Shown piece by piece: positions 25,301 through 34,500 of a stretch of 64,000 bases of DNA; within the stretch, counting starts at the first letter, position 1, and every line of letters starts with the position of its first letter. The notes under the pieces were generated by a model. The model searched no databases and was not told where the DNA came from. It saw nothing but the letters and a program-made list of their open reading frames with translations. The stretch spans positions 2,292,001 through 2,356,000 of the forward strand of contig JALGPY010000015.1 in NCBI GenBank assembly GCA_023055425.1. The letters run 5' to 3'. The translations under genes were made by a program, and so were the position numbers. Source of the stretch: Linanthus parryae (lineage: Eukaryota > Streptophyta > Magnoliopsida > Ericales > Polemoniaceae).

Positions 25301-28300
25301 GGCTAAGCATATTTTAGAGATAGAGGCAATATGATAGATTATCACTGAATGGCATAGCAAGCTAAATATTTACGTTCAGTAGCATTTGAAGCATGCATGG
25401 TTACCACTGATTAAAGAGAACAGAGTTCTTTTCCATAACACAGGTTACAAGAGTTCTCACACTTTTAATGCGGTTGCAGAGTCGAGAGTCTAAAAAATTA
25501 GAACTGTTCTTTTTCCATAAATGAAAGCAGCATCGTTACAGTAATGAGAACATGGTTAAACAACAAAACACTACCCCCTTTTAGCATCAACAACTAAACT
25601 ATATGTAGTACTGCAAACATTATAAGGTGGGTGTTTAAGCCTCTGCTAGGAACAACATCAAACAATAAAGTGTTTACTTTCTGCCAGTATATTCCCCAAG
25701 AAATCAAAGAAAGCTGGTATAAGAAAATAGTTCTTTTCCAAATATCAGCGCAAACGAAATTTCAGACTCACAATCACAAATGGCGTTTTTGAGCTGCTAG
25801 AATCTGCAACAAAAAAGCCAGATTTCTCCCACCAGGAGTACCACCTACATAATACATGACATCAGGATTGCATAGATCAATTAAGGAGACAGTCAACGTT
25901 GAGAAACATGGAGAAGGTCCCAACATACGATTTCTCTACGGCACTTGGACTGTATTGCTTAGCCATTTGCCGAGAAAGATGTTTCTTCTCACCAAAGGCA
26001 GTTACTGGATCAACGAAATCCTCATGATTCTCTTCCCCAGTCTCTCTCTTTGGATTCTTCCGCTTACTCTCTTTTGATATACTGGCAGCTTGTTGTGCCT
26101 TCAAAATATCATCATTCAAGGATAAAAGCAGGATCCATTGTCAATGCCACGGCCAAAAGAACCAGTTTAACATTACTTGACATTTGTCACTTCTCTAAGT
26201 AGAAGCGAAACAAAAACCAAAAATGTAAAACACGAAGAGATGAAAATTCAGATACCTTCAGTTTTGCATCCTCTTGTTTCTTCAAAGCCTTGAGTCTCAA
26301 CTCTTCTTTTTTTCTCGCCTGCATGGCTCATAAATTATCCGACACACTTAGAAGGACCAAAAGCAAAAGAACCCCAAAGAAAAGAACCAAAGTACAAAAA
26401 AACAACAGCCAACCCAAAAATCCAAGAGAAAGTGTGTACTGAATATTAATCAAGAAGAAGCAAGGGGCCCAACTTAAGTACATATCATAGCTGTCAAAAT
26501 CTAATACCGTTTATGTTCAGCAGCAACCTCATCAACTGTCACTTATTATGATCAGATTAGAAACCTAGGTGCGATAAGCTACTTGGGTGCTAATATGCGC
26601 TGGTGCAGGGGATGAGCTACATCTAACGTTCAAATGGGTGCTAAAGCTGTCCCTAAGTGTCAGATTCAATCTAGGTAGCACAGAAAGGAAACCAAGACAA
26701 GACAAATGGATTTGCTGAAATGGCCATTTTGAGAAGCTGGAGAAACAGCAAAATGGCCAGGCGTGAAAGTACATAATACACATAGGTATGTGTGTGTGTG
26801 CACACGCACATGCAGACACACATGACAAGCATCTATTAAGGTGAAAATGCATAATATACATATGAATATGTATGTATATATATGTGTATACACACACACA
26901 TGTGACGAGCATCTATTAATTATTGAGTCCCATAGCACTAATTTTGTGATCTTGAATCTAATGAGCAATACAGACAACAGTAGGATTATTGATTTTGTGG
27001 AATCGAGAAGAGATTAAAACCAAATCTATAATGGCAGTTTAAGAGTTAGGATTTTGGGGTTAGGCATTAAACGTTCACCATACAATTGGGCCTGTTTGGA
27101 TGAACTTGTATAAGAGGAGAGGAAGTGAGATTATTGAAATGAGTTGTTGAGGTGAGAAGAGAGGCAGCATCTTTCCTCACCTGAACCACTCATTCCAATA
27201 ATCTCAAAACCTCTCGTCTCATATCATCCAAACACACCCATGGAGGGTCGAATTATAATTAAAGAGTGCCCACGATTTTTGCTAATAGCTGAATAGTGGT
27301 CGATTGATATCAGCATTATAACCATTTCTGGACATCGTCAACCAATATATGCCCATGGGTAACTCCTGTCTTCTCATCTTTTGTTCTTCTCTCTTCTGTG
27401 GTTCCATCGTTGGGCTGCACTAGGAAAACCCACAAGTTCCACTAAGGCTCCCTCAAGCCTCCCCCAAACTTCCCCTAGTGAAATGGGCATTGATTTAAGA
27501 TAATAATTACGATCGTCACGGAGACGTCTCCGGGAGTCTCTCGAGTGTTTCCATTACAGAAACATTAGTGTCACTGAGACAGCGCTCATATTAATATGCC
27601 CGTGCTTCATTGGATTCAATGGACAGCCTTGAAAGGCCTTGCAAAGATCAAGCCAGCCAATTTTTATCACGCCTAGCATGCCCAGTTCTGAAAGCTGATT
27701 ACCATAGAAAATAACGAAAATGGAGCTTCAAGATAAAATCATTAAGAAAGTAAAATGCATCAATCTATATACTAGAGCAAACAATGCCTCACTCACTAAT
27801 CACATTGTTTGCTGCATTCTAAATGTTAAATATATTAAATCTGGGCCACCCATTTAATTCTCAATCTTCACTCTTTCCTTTATATGCAACATGCTATTAT
27901 CATTTAGCTTAATTTACTTCAATTCTAACTTGTAGCGAAGTTTTGGAATACTGAGCTCAAAATGCCCGAGGGACCAAATTATTTGAGACCATGCTTGGAC
28001 ACAGGTTGTGCCATAGTACTTCATCAACGAATCAGCTAATTTAATTGTCAATGTTTTGATTATCTTGCAATGCAAATGTTCTTGCAGTAAAATGTATAGG
28101 GAATAGGAATCTAAAATAGCAAGACTTTCAACACATCATCCAAAACCTTTCCTAAACTAATGATAGAACATGCGAGCGTAAAATCAGTACCTTGCTTACA
28201 TCATAATATCCATATATAAATTAAGGAAAACATACAATTTTATGATGTTTCATTTTAGTTAAGTTTCGTATTAACGTGAACGGGAGAACCAAAGACACCC

Positions 28301-28485
28301 ATTCCCACGTTATCATAGTACCTTCTCTTCTTTCTTCCTCTTTTTTTCAGGATCTTCGACCTGTTGTTGTTTCTCTGCCTCCACCTACAAATTTAGACGT
28401 AAGTACACATGGAAACAAGGTTCAACGTTAAACTATGCACTTCAGTGAAAACTTCCACAAGAACCTTTCCATCTACCGCATTCAT
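10399..28485 (-). CDS. VALRS: Valyl-tRNA synthetase, 21 coding exons
   Basis: Class I synthetase (EC 6.1.1.9) that charges tRNA-Val and edits misactivated threonine. Coding exons on the minus strand, in order: 28485-28465, 28384-28322, 26318-26256, 26098-25929, 25844-25772, 24861-24796, 24694-24611, 23764-23687, 23585-23502, 23399-23320, 22657-22600, 22526-22224, 22121-21951, 17556-17357, 16881-16479, 16030-15779, 15694-15194, 14319-14213, 13738-13639, 12030-11885, 10579-10399. All introns are GT-AG, phases agree, and the sum is 3204 nt (1067 residues plus TAA). HIGH is at residues 142-145, the CP1 editing domain at about 270-480, KMSKS at 653-657, the anticodon-binding domain at about 720-950, and a C-terminal coiled arm in the last 70. 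The charged N-terminal extension is typical of eukaryotic ValRS. The first ATG of the spliced transcript (28485) is the start; no clear organelle targeting peptide is seen. Arabidopsis TWN2 is a close family match. The 4.4-kb intron (17557-21950) carries mobile DNA. Confidence 0.96.
12280..12546. mobile_element. Stowaway-like MITE in a ValRS intron
   Basis: A 267-bp element with TIRs CTACCTCCATTTCATGTG (left) and, reversed, CTACCTCTGTTTCATGTG (right), flanked on both sides by TA. The CTCCCTCC-like ends and TA duplication fit Tc1/mariner (Stowaway) MITEs. It lies in the intron between exons 13639 and 12030. Confidence 0.75.
14415..14432. repeat. (C)18 homopolymer in a ValRS intron
   Basis: Uninterrupted run of 18 C. 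On the transcribed strand it is poly-G. Its length is likely to vary or be misread in assemblies. Confidence 0.9.
17739..18356. repeat. Tandem duplication in ValRS intron, copy 1
   Basis: About 618 bp beginning GCCCATCACTACGACACATAA, repeated directly as copy 2 starting at 18357 with scattered substitutions and small indels. No coding capacity. The copies are clearly diverged, so the duplication predates the LTR element inserted in copy 2. Confidence 0.85.
18630..19247 (+). repeat. 5' LTR with duplicated promoter segment
   Basis: Begins TGATGCAGGGTG and ends CTACATTA, not the usual CA. It contains two head-to-tail copies of a 93-bp segment, where the 3' LTR has one. Confidence 0.9.
18909..19094 (+). 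promoter_or_regulatory. 93-bp tandem duplication containing a TATA box
   Basis: Two copies, starting at 18909 and 19002, each begin CCCTATAAATAGGAC. CTATAAATA is a strong TATA-box match, so the likely LTR core promoter is doubled. The 3' LTR has the segment once, at about 20347. Confidence 0.75.
19262..20191 (+). CDS. Gag-like ORF of the non-autonomous LTR element
   Basis: Open frame of 309 residues starting at an ATG inside the primer-binding region. The N-terminus has a charged helical segment ([18 protein letters not shown] followed by [10 protein letters not shown]) of the kind found at gag N-termini of plant gypsy elements. The middle is acidic ([17 protein letters not shown]). No zinc knuckle, protease or RT is present. 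The last 41 or so residues are encoded by the 3' LTR. The intact frame suits a young insertion. It looks like a deletion product joining the gag N-terminus to a later linker; I cannot say whether the protein is functional. Confidence 0.6.
   Translation: MSSRYGTMATACCRGYDGRENREREELAEMRRKIEELSRAVQALQRRGRAKAHREVPEGNSKPVDILEGSQKDGHYEECQENLFHDAWHANLDIVALEGSSVDWETLPIYDEYEGDEEDLVLEDLEGISSSGIPSLPSDIKEECSQILFDDYEDPEIRSLGEAKIFTRETVNCSFVHPIKPLTFYTDPYLLESQTNLPIIDTYCISFSLTILGLGSFKDEVMKMSVVQNEIDNLLQGDINNQKRLNRKDERIISPGKIRGRIFCNDGRMMQGDPKTTYWVYWFSIKSLLPIELVARTGMLVSFLNCEVH
20067..20591 (+). repeat. 3' LTR of the non-autonomous element
   Basis: 525 bp, same ends as the 5' LTR and single-copy for the 93-bp TATA segment. 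Preceded by a purine-rich tract (GATGGGAGAA). Confidence 0.9.
20844..20953. repeat. Inverted repeat (hairpin) next to a CA microsatellite
   Basis: Arms 20844-20877 and 20920-20953 are reverse complements over about 34 bp with few mismatches (outer part TTTAACCTATAAATATTAAA), with a 42-bp loop. The left arm belongs to the tandem duplication, so the right arm looks like an inverted extra copy. It is followed at 20955 by an (AC)n tract and at 21049 by (CG)n/(CA)n. Confidence 0.8.
24761..24783. repeat. (A)23 run in a ValRS intron
   Basis: Homopolymer run just downstream, on the plus strand, of the exon coding for residues after HIGH. A (CG)n/(CA)n dinucleotide tract lies nearby at 24558-24581. 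Confidence 0.85.
26770..26930. repeat. Diverged duplication with TG/CA microsatellites
   Basis: Two related units, each with a GTGTGTG or TATATGTG tract, an ACACAC tract and the sequence GAGCATCTATTAA or CAAGCATCTATTAA. This explains the Cys/His-rich frames seen here. Intronic and non-coding. Confidence 0.6.
27087..27240. mobile_element. Foldback MITE in a ValRS intron
   Basis: Left end TGGGCCTGTTTGGATGA and right end, reversed, TGGGTGTGTTTGGATGA; most of the 154 bp folds back on itself, including GAGATTATTG-AATGAGT in both arms. Ends like GGGCCTGTTTGGAT are common in plant MITEs. No clear target duplication. Confidence 0.65.
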
Positions 28486-29366
28486 CTTCTGATTTCTTCT
28501 CTGGCTCAGCCTATAACCCATAAAAAACCTAGTTAGGAGCAGATCCTTGAGATATTAAGAAACAACCTGTTTACGAATTAAAGTGCAATATTGTATAGAA
28601 AAGAATCAAGTAGACAAAAGCCAAAAGCAACAACAAATATTGAAAAAAAAAAGTTTGCTGCTCGTTGCCGGAGCAAATAGCCCTCGCTGTTGCCAGATAA
28701 GAGATAAGCAAGATTTTCTATTTGAGATGGAACCACAAGAGAATGAAGAACTGGGACATTCACTGCCCATTTTCAAAGTCATTGAAACCATAACTACATG
28801 GAAAAAACACTCAGAATTCATTAAAGGACTCATAAACAACTACATTCTGGCAGAGCCCTGATTGACAAACAGGTGCGCATAATTTTGCATAACTTAAGTC
28901 ATAAGTACAACCAACACATTACGTCCCATATAAAGAAGTATAACTCTTAGATATTAAAGACGTGAAAATCCAAAAATAAAAAGCAAAATTTCTTTTAAAC
29001 CTCTTTCTACATGAATTACCAGATGATCATTCACCTATCAATAAAAAAATATCTAAGTCCTCAACTATATGGGAATTAAACTAATTCGAATTGAATTTGA
29101 GTTCTGCCTGGTTCAATCAACAGATTCGACAGACCCTAAATCCCCAATTTCCTAACCATTGACCAAATAGCAAATAAAAAATCTTGAACAATTGAAGATA
29201 GCCCATGAATTTGTTTTGAAGAACTATGAAGGGAGAGAGAGGACAGTAACAAACTCACCACTGATCGAACTGACCGGTAGGCTAGGAGTGCTAGACCAAA
29301 GACCAGCAATTGAGGGAGAAGATGAGGGGAGGTCAGGGAGATGCTGGTTTTGAACTGAGGAATCAC
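28486..29366 (-). promoter_or_regulatory. ValRS 5' UTR exon, 5' UTR intron and likely start region
   Basis: A GTGAGT donor on the minus strand at 29258-29253 ends a first exon at 29259. The matching acceptor (TTATAG) is at 28511-28516, and the second exon starts at 28510. The spliced leader from about 29366 has no ATG before 28485, and joining does not create an in-frame N-terminal extension, so the first exon is untranslated. The 748-bp leader intron is a common feature of highly expressed plant genes. The transcription start is not determined. Confidence 0.65.
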
Positions 29367-29436
29367 TCGTCGATAGATAGAAGAGAATAGTTCAGTATTT
29401 CAGTGTGGCTGCGTCAGAGTGCTGAAAGTAAGAGGG

Positions 29437-29444
29437 AACCCTAA
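29437..29444 (-). promoter_or_regulatory. Telo-box in the ValRS promoter
   Basis: AACCCTAA on the plus strand (TTAGGGTT on the minus) lies about 70 bp upstream of the first exon region. Telo-boxes are known in promoters of plant translation-machinery genes, which fits this gene. Confidence 0.5.
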
Positions 29445-29879
29445 TTTTTTTGTAACGAGCAAGACTAAGTGATTGATACTTAGGTAAAAGACAAAAACTA
29501 CCCCTTGAATATGGATTAAATACCAATCAACCCCTCGTATTTGGGTATATACCAATGCCCCTGGACGGAGGTTAGACAACCACCCACCCTTCTGTTAATA
29601 TCAGGTTGTAATTAAGTTTTTTATTATTATACCCCTCACCTGATGTAATTACTTAAATGCCCTTACCACTAAGACGTATTTACACTTTTTTAGGACAATT
29701 ATGCCCTTATGACTATATTTAATTAAAACTTAATTATAAACATATTTACATCACATTTAACATGATTACATCAGCACTTTTTACTGTAATGAGCATTATA
29801 CCCCTGACACTGTTCATGAGGACAGCTTCCACCCCTGGGAAAAATTTGTTCAGTGTTCGAAATTTTGGAAGGACAATTT

Positions 29880-30089
29880 CCACCCCTTTGCCAAAATCAG
29901 ATCTCAAAAGCAGGACAACTCTGACCTTGGGGCCCTTAAGCTCGACATGAGCAAGGCCTTTGACCGAGTTAGTTGGGTGTTCCTTGAAAAGATTCTCCGC
30001 AATATGGGTTTTTCTGACCGCTAGGTCACCTTGCTAATACAATGTGTCACGACGGCCTCATTTTCCGTCCTGGTGAATGGATAACCTGG
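29880..30089 (+). pseudogene. LINE reverse transcriptase fragment upstream of ValRS
   Basis: Plus-strand translation includes LGALKLDMSKAFDRVSW, with the conserved LDMSKAFDRV RT motif, and LEKILRNMGFSDR. It breaks off at 30089, where the copy at 61313 goes on into the rest of RT. Bases 30090-30221 are unassigned. Confidence 0.8.
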
Positions 30090-30221
30090 CGTCCTACCCG
30101 TCTAGCGAATTGGTCTTTGAAAACTACCCTCCTCTCACTTATGTTTACTTGTTGACCTGACTTTAGGTTAACCATTGTAACTAACTCAATTATCTTTTAA
30201 TTAACTTTCTTTTTAAAACTG

Positions 30222-30847
30222 TGCACAAGAGATTCCGGCGGGGAGACCTCCGTGTACACCGTAAGTAGAGGATCAGAGATAGCACAGGAAGAGTCGGGTT
30301 GTGTGTAGGGAGAGAGTAAGGCAGTAGTAATGTCTGAGAGAGAGACAGAGGTTTGGCAGAGCTTCCGCGTATGGCCAGTGTGTTCTCCTTTGTATGGAAA
30401 GGTTAACGTCCTATATATAACAGAGAATGTGACCGTTGCAGTGTGGTTAATGCGCCCATTAATGGCGGCTTAATTAGCTTAACCACAACGGCACGTTCGT
30501 CCTCATATATAGGTACCGTTACAGCACGTTATGCGCGAATACCGGAACCGTTACGAGGTTGACCGGGTTTGACCGGATTGACCGGGTTTATGGAGCTCGT
30601 GCCATAAATCTCTCAAAAGCAGTTACTAAAGGTCGTGTGCGGGCTTGGCTAGCACGCGACAGGACTTACTCTAGCCTCCAAACCACTAAGTCCCTACAAG
30701 TCCCGTGCAGTGGTATGCGAGGGCCCTGTCTCGCAGCCCCCACATGGATCAGCGCGGCTGGTGATCCAGTGTGTGTGGAGCACAATATGGTGTGCTGGAT
30801 GGTTGCCACGTGGCCAAGATATGTCAGCTCAGAAAGCACTATCTACA
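30222..30847 (-). repeat. Tat element 3' LTR
   Basis: 626 bp, same boundaries as 44611-45236. For the antisense cargo gene it lies upstream and might provide promoter elements. Confidence 0.93.
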
Positions 30848-31590
30848 TTAGCCCCCTTTCTGCGCGTGAAGGCTCATAGCTGGATAGACTTCCATGCGCG
30901 GAAACCAACATACGCGTCGCCGCCACGCACCAATTCAAATACGAGTAAATTCAGCCCCCGTGCGTGCCATTATGACCTAAAACCCCTAGAGTCGTGCCGT
31001 CAGGCCTTTAGGGTTTTAGGCGTGACGTCAGCTTGTCCTGTGATTGCGCGATTCGACGGTGACGGTTGCGATTCGACTACTGAAAGGACGCAACCCTTCA
31101 TTGTTTTTGGATAAATACTTTGTACTCTCCATTGTTGCAAAGCATCACTTCTTTCTCTTAAAGTGAATGATACCCGGAAGTCTTCGAGAGCAGATTCAGA
31201 TAATCAATCACCAGTTCAGACTTGCAAATCGTCTTCTTCAACTGTCTGCATCCAAGCAAGCTTTACAGAAGCAAGGTTGGCCTTGCTCAATTTCGATTTA
31301 AAATGCTAGTATATGCTTTGAACTGCGTTGGATCTGCAAACCCATTATCTGCTGAAAAACTTGTGAAGAGGCTCACAATCTTTTGAATCCAATTTCGATT
31401 TAATCCTTCGATGATAAAGACCTTGAATGTAGGGTTTTTGAAATCTCTGATAATGCAAACAATTCCAACCTCTAATTTCTGAAATTGATACCAGAAACTG
31501 TTCATCTTTCTTCCCATAGATCTTGAATCTCCAAATTCAAACTGAAGTGTGGCATATTTCTCCCCCCTTTTTTCTTGATTTTCCGCAGGA
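30848..31590 (+). promoter_or_regulatory. Upstream region of the antisense PMD gene
   Basis: Non-coding on either strand as far as I can see. GGATAAATACTTTG at about 31110 could be a TATA element for the plus-strand gene. A splice-acceptor-like TTGATTTTCCGCAG ends two bases before the ATG at 31591, suggesting a 5' UTR intron. Confidence 0.4.
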
Positions 31591-34500
31591 ATGGCAAAGA
31601 CAAAAGGAACTAGACCCACCAAAGAGGACGAAGAAATACCTGATCTTCTGCAAGCTTTATGGCGAAAAGCCCCCTATCTGGGTGGCAAAGACTTCTACCA
31701 TGCGAGAGTTAAGGCAAAGAAACTGCCTGCTTCTGTCCCCAACGAGGGATTGCTAACATTAACCCCTCCAGTTAACTCAGCTTTGCTCGATTTGATTGGC
31801 TCCGAGGACGTGGTTCGATTGGGAATCGAAAATGGGTACTTCCCGTATGCCGCGATTTCCACCCAAGCTTTTGTCCTGAAATTGGACTACATGGATGAGT
31901 GGATTGACCATGTGTTGACCAATCATGCTGTGACTCTTAATGAGGCCGGCGTATACTTCACCGTTCGTGCTATGAAGGGTAATGCCGTGAAGCTGGACCA
32001 GTCCATGCTTCTAAACCTTCTTTCCCGCTACTCGCCTGCGACTCACACTTTTCACTTTGCTGAGTTCGAGGCTGCCCCCACACTCGAGGACGTGCACATG
32101 CTTTATGATCTGTCTCCCATGGGTGAGGTGGACCCCTTGAGTCCCTTGAGGACGGATGCGGAGATTGCTTTGTACACGCAGATGGAGGAGTGCTTGTCAG
32201 AGGTAAAGAAAATCTCCACCCGGTGGACTACTACAAAAGCCCTTCCTGACTGGCAGTTGGTTGACACGTCCGCGAAGAATACTTGGAACAAATGGGTGCA
32301 GTACTTCTTTCGTGATTACGCGAACAGCAGCATCACCAAGAAACTTCTGAGTCAAGACCCAGAGGCCAAGAACTACGTGGAGGGTAAAGGCTATCACTTG
32401 ACCCTTTGCGCTTTCCTCTGTGCCTGGCTGTCGAGGTACTTAATCGATGGTCACCCGCACGATGGGGTCTTTTATCACGTTCTGCCGCTTGCTGTGAAAC
32501 TGGCCCTTGGCCAGAAAGTCGCACTCGGACCCTTGGTCTTGGGCACGCTGTACTACAGACTGGATCAGCTAGTTGTGGCCATGAAAGAATCGCGTGGCCG
32601 TCTCGACATACTGACTTTTGTTAACATTGCCTTCTTGACGATGTGGGTCTTTGAGCGATGGCCTTCCTATGCCCCAACTGCTTCTAAGCCCAACAAGTGG
32701 TGTCCCCCAGGCGCGGTGGAGGAGCGTAACAGCGGCAGAGCTGCAAGGTGGTTCGGAACAAACAATACCAAGTGCGTTTGGAGTCTGATATGCGACAATC
32801 GGCGAGAGTTCATAGCCAGGCCCTATGCCATGCGTATTGAAAACGTGCGATGGTTTCCAAAGCTGTATCCTTCTAAGGGTATTGTCTTCTCGGAAGAACT
32901 CCTCTTCGAAGATGGAGAGCATTTCCATGAGCGCTATCGCGAATTCTTTTGCTGGTGTCTGCGAGGTTCCCTTCCTGCTCTCGCAGAGCATATTCGTGAG
33001 CTCGCGCCGAGGTATGAGAGGATTACCGTGGATGTTGACCCCACTCGCGTTTCTCCCCAGTTCGGCTTTGATGCAGTGGCACCATCAATCTGGCCACAGT
33101 CTATTATTAGAGGCTGCTATAAGCGTTTGTTGACAAAGGAGTGCAAAACAGTCTTCATGAGCAATCTTCCCTTTGAGCAACCTGCAGGTAACCGTGAAGG
33201 CGGTTGTTCCAAGAACTGGCTTGCATACTGGAACGCTCAGCAGACGAGATTTGAGACGCAGTCGGCCCCCCAGCCAAGCAGAGCTCCTGTGATCAAAAGA
33301 AACTCTTTTCCGTTTCGCCCCAATTGCAGTCTGGACGAGTCTGAATATGGTTGCTACTCATTGTTGGATCATGAGAACCATTTGTGCCCTGCCATCATTC
33401 TGGATGAAAAGATCGCCGCAGTTAGGAAAGGCGACTCGCATGTCATCAGATATAGCGAGACTTTCGCTAAGGTAAGCTGCTTTTTTTTTTCCGCATGCGC
33501 TAAGCTTCTTTACTTCAACATATTGACAACCTCATTCTACACTGCTTGCTGTAGTGCCATGTGTGGAGGTTTGCATCTGGTGATCGTTCCAAATCGCTGG
33601 TTAACACCATTGTTACCACAAGAAGACAAGGACAGTCGTTCCTGCTGGCATCGAGGATGGATCCCGAGGTCGAAACCAGGATTCGCGAGGTCATGAATGC
33701 TTTTGCTGACTCGCTGATAGACAATGCTCCGGCCTCGTCTCCACCCAGAGATGATCCGTCTCTTCCAGCGACTGCCGCGCCAAGAGCGAAGAGACTCAGG
33801 CAAAAGGGAATTACAATTTCTTCCCCTAGAAGCGCTCCAACTTCCCCTCCAGCGAGGTCCCTTTCTGCCAAGGACAAAGGCAAAGGTCGCATGCCTAGTA
33901 AAGCGCGGAAGGAGCTCGCAGTAGAGACCTTCGTTCCATTCGGCTAGGAGGAAGAAGAGGAGAGGCGGGGGCCAAGAGAAGGTGATGAAGAAGAAGAAAG
34001 AGCAAATGTGATACATGAGGAAGAATCAGGAGGTATCTCCATCGATCTTCCTTTCTCATTATCGTAATTCTTTTGCACCTTGATTTTGAACCAATCCTTT
34101 CTTCGCAGATGATGATGATGATGAGACCATCAACGGCCTTTTAGCCAAGAGGCAGAAGAGGGATGCTCATTCTGGTATTTCTAACGAACCCATAAGCGAG
34201 GACGTTCTCGCAGAGTCTAGGAAGACAGCTGCGGAAGCTGCTGAAAGGAGAAGACAGCGAGAAGAGGAGGAGCTCGAGCGTGTGAGGCAGAGAAGCCTCG
34301 AAGAACAGCATGTTGACGACTTAGTGCGTCCAGTTGAAGAGGAAGACGTGCTTCCCGAAGAGATGGCTCCTCAAGCTGAGGAGGAGGATGTGGCTCCAGA
34401 AGAGGATGCAGCAGCTTTGGAGCAAGCCCAAGCAAATTTTGAAGAAATCGCAGGCGGCAATGAAGGTGAGATCTTTAATCTCGCAGTAACTTATCGAGAC

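Larger units (their letters stand above)
29411..30089. repeat. 0.68-kb direct repeat upstream of ValRS, copy A
   Basis: Begins GCGTCAGAGTGCTGAAAG directly upstream of the ValRS leader and matches 60635-61313 at about 95% or better and at equal length. It consists of AT-rich non-coding DNA (29411-29880) followed by a LINE RT segment. The two copies flank 30.5 kb of nested elements. Confidence 0.88.

Noticed and set aside
26565..26977. Cys/His-rich frames suggesting zinc-finger peptides
   Set aside because: Produced by TG/CA microsatellites on both strands inside a ValRS intron.
28583..28861. 92-codon plus-strand frame in the leader intron
   Set aside because: No recognisable domain, opposite strand and intronic; chance frame.
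29136..29366. 76-codon frame at the ValRS 5' end as an organelle targeting peptide
   Set aside because: Its first codon is GTG, not ATG, and splicing at the GTGAGT donor to exon 28510 puts it out of frame with the synthetase.
30090..30221. Possible small element between LINE fragment and Tat LTR
   Set aside because: 132 bp without inverted ends, coding or match elsewhere in the window; left unassigned.
32569..32991. 140-codon minus-strand frame opposite PMD exon 1
   Set aside because: Shadow of the 627-codon PMD exon; no domain.
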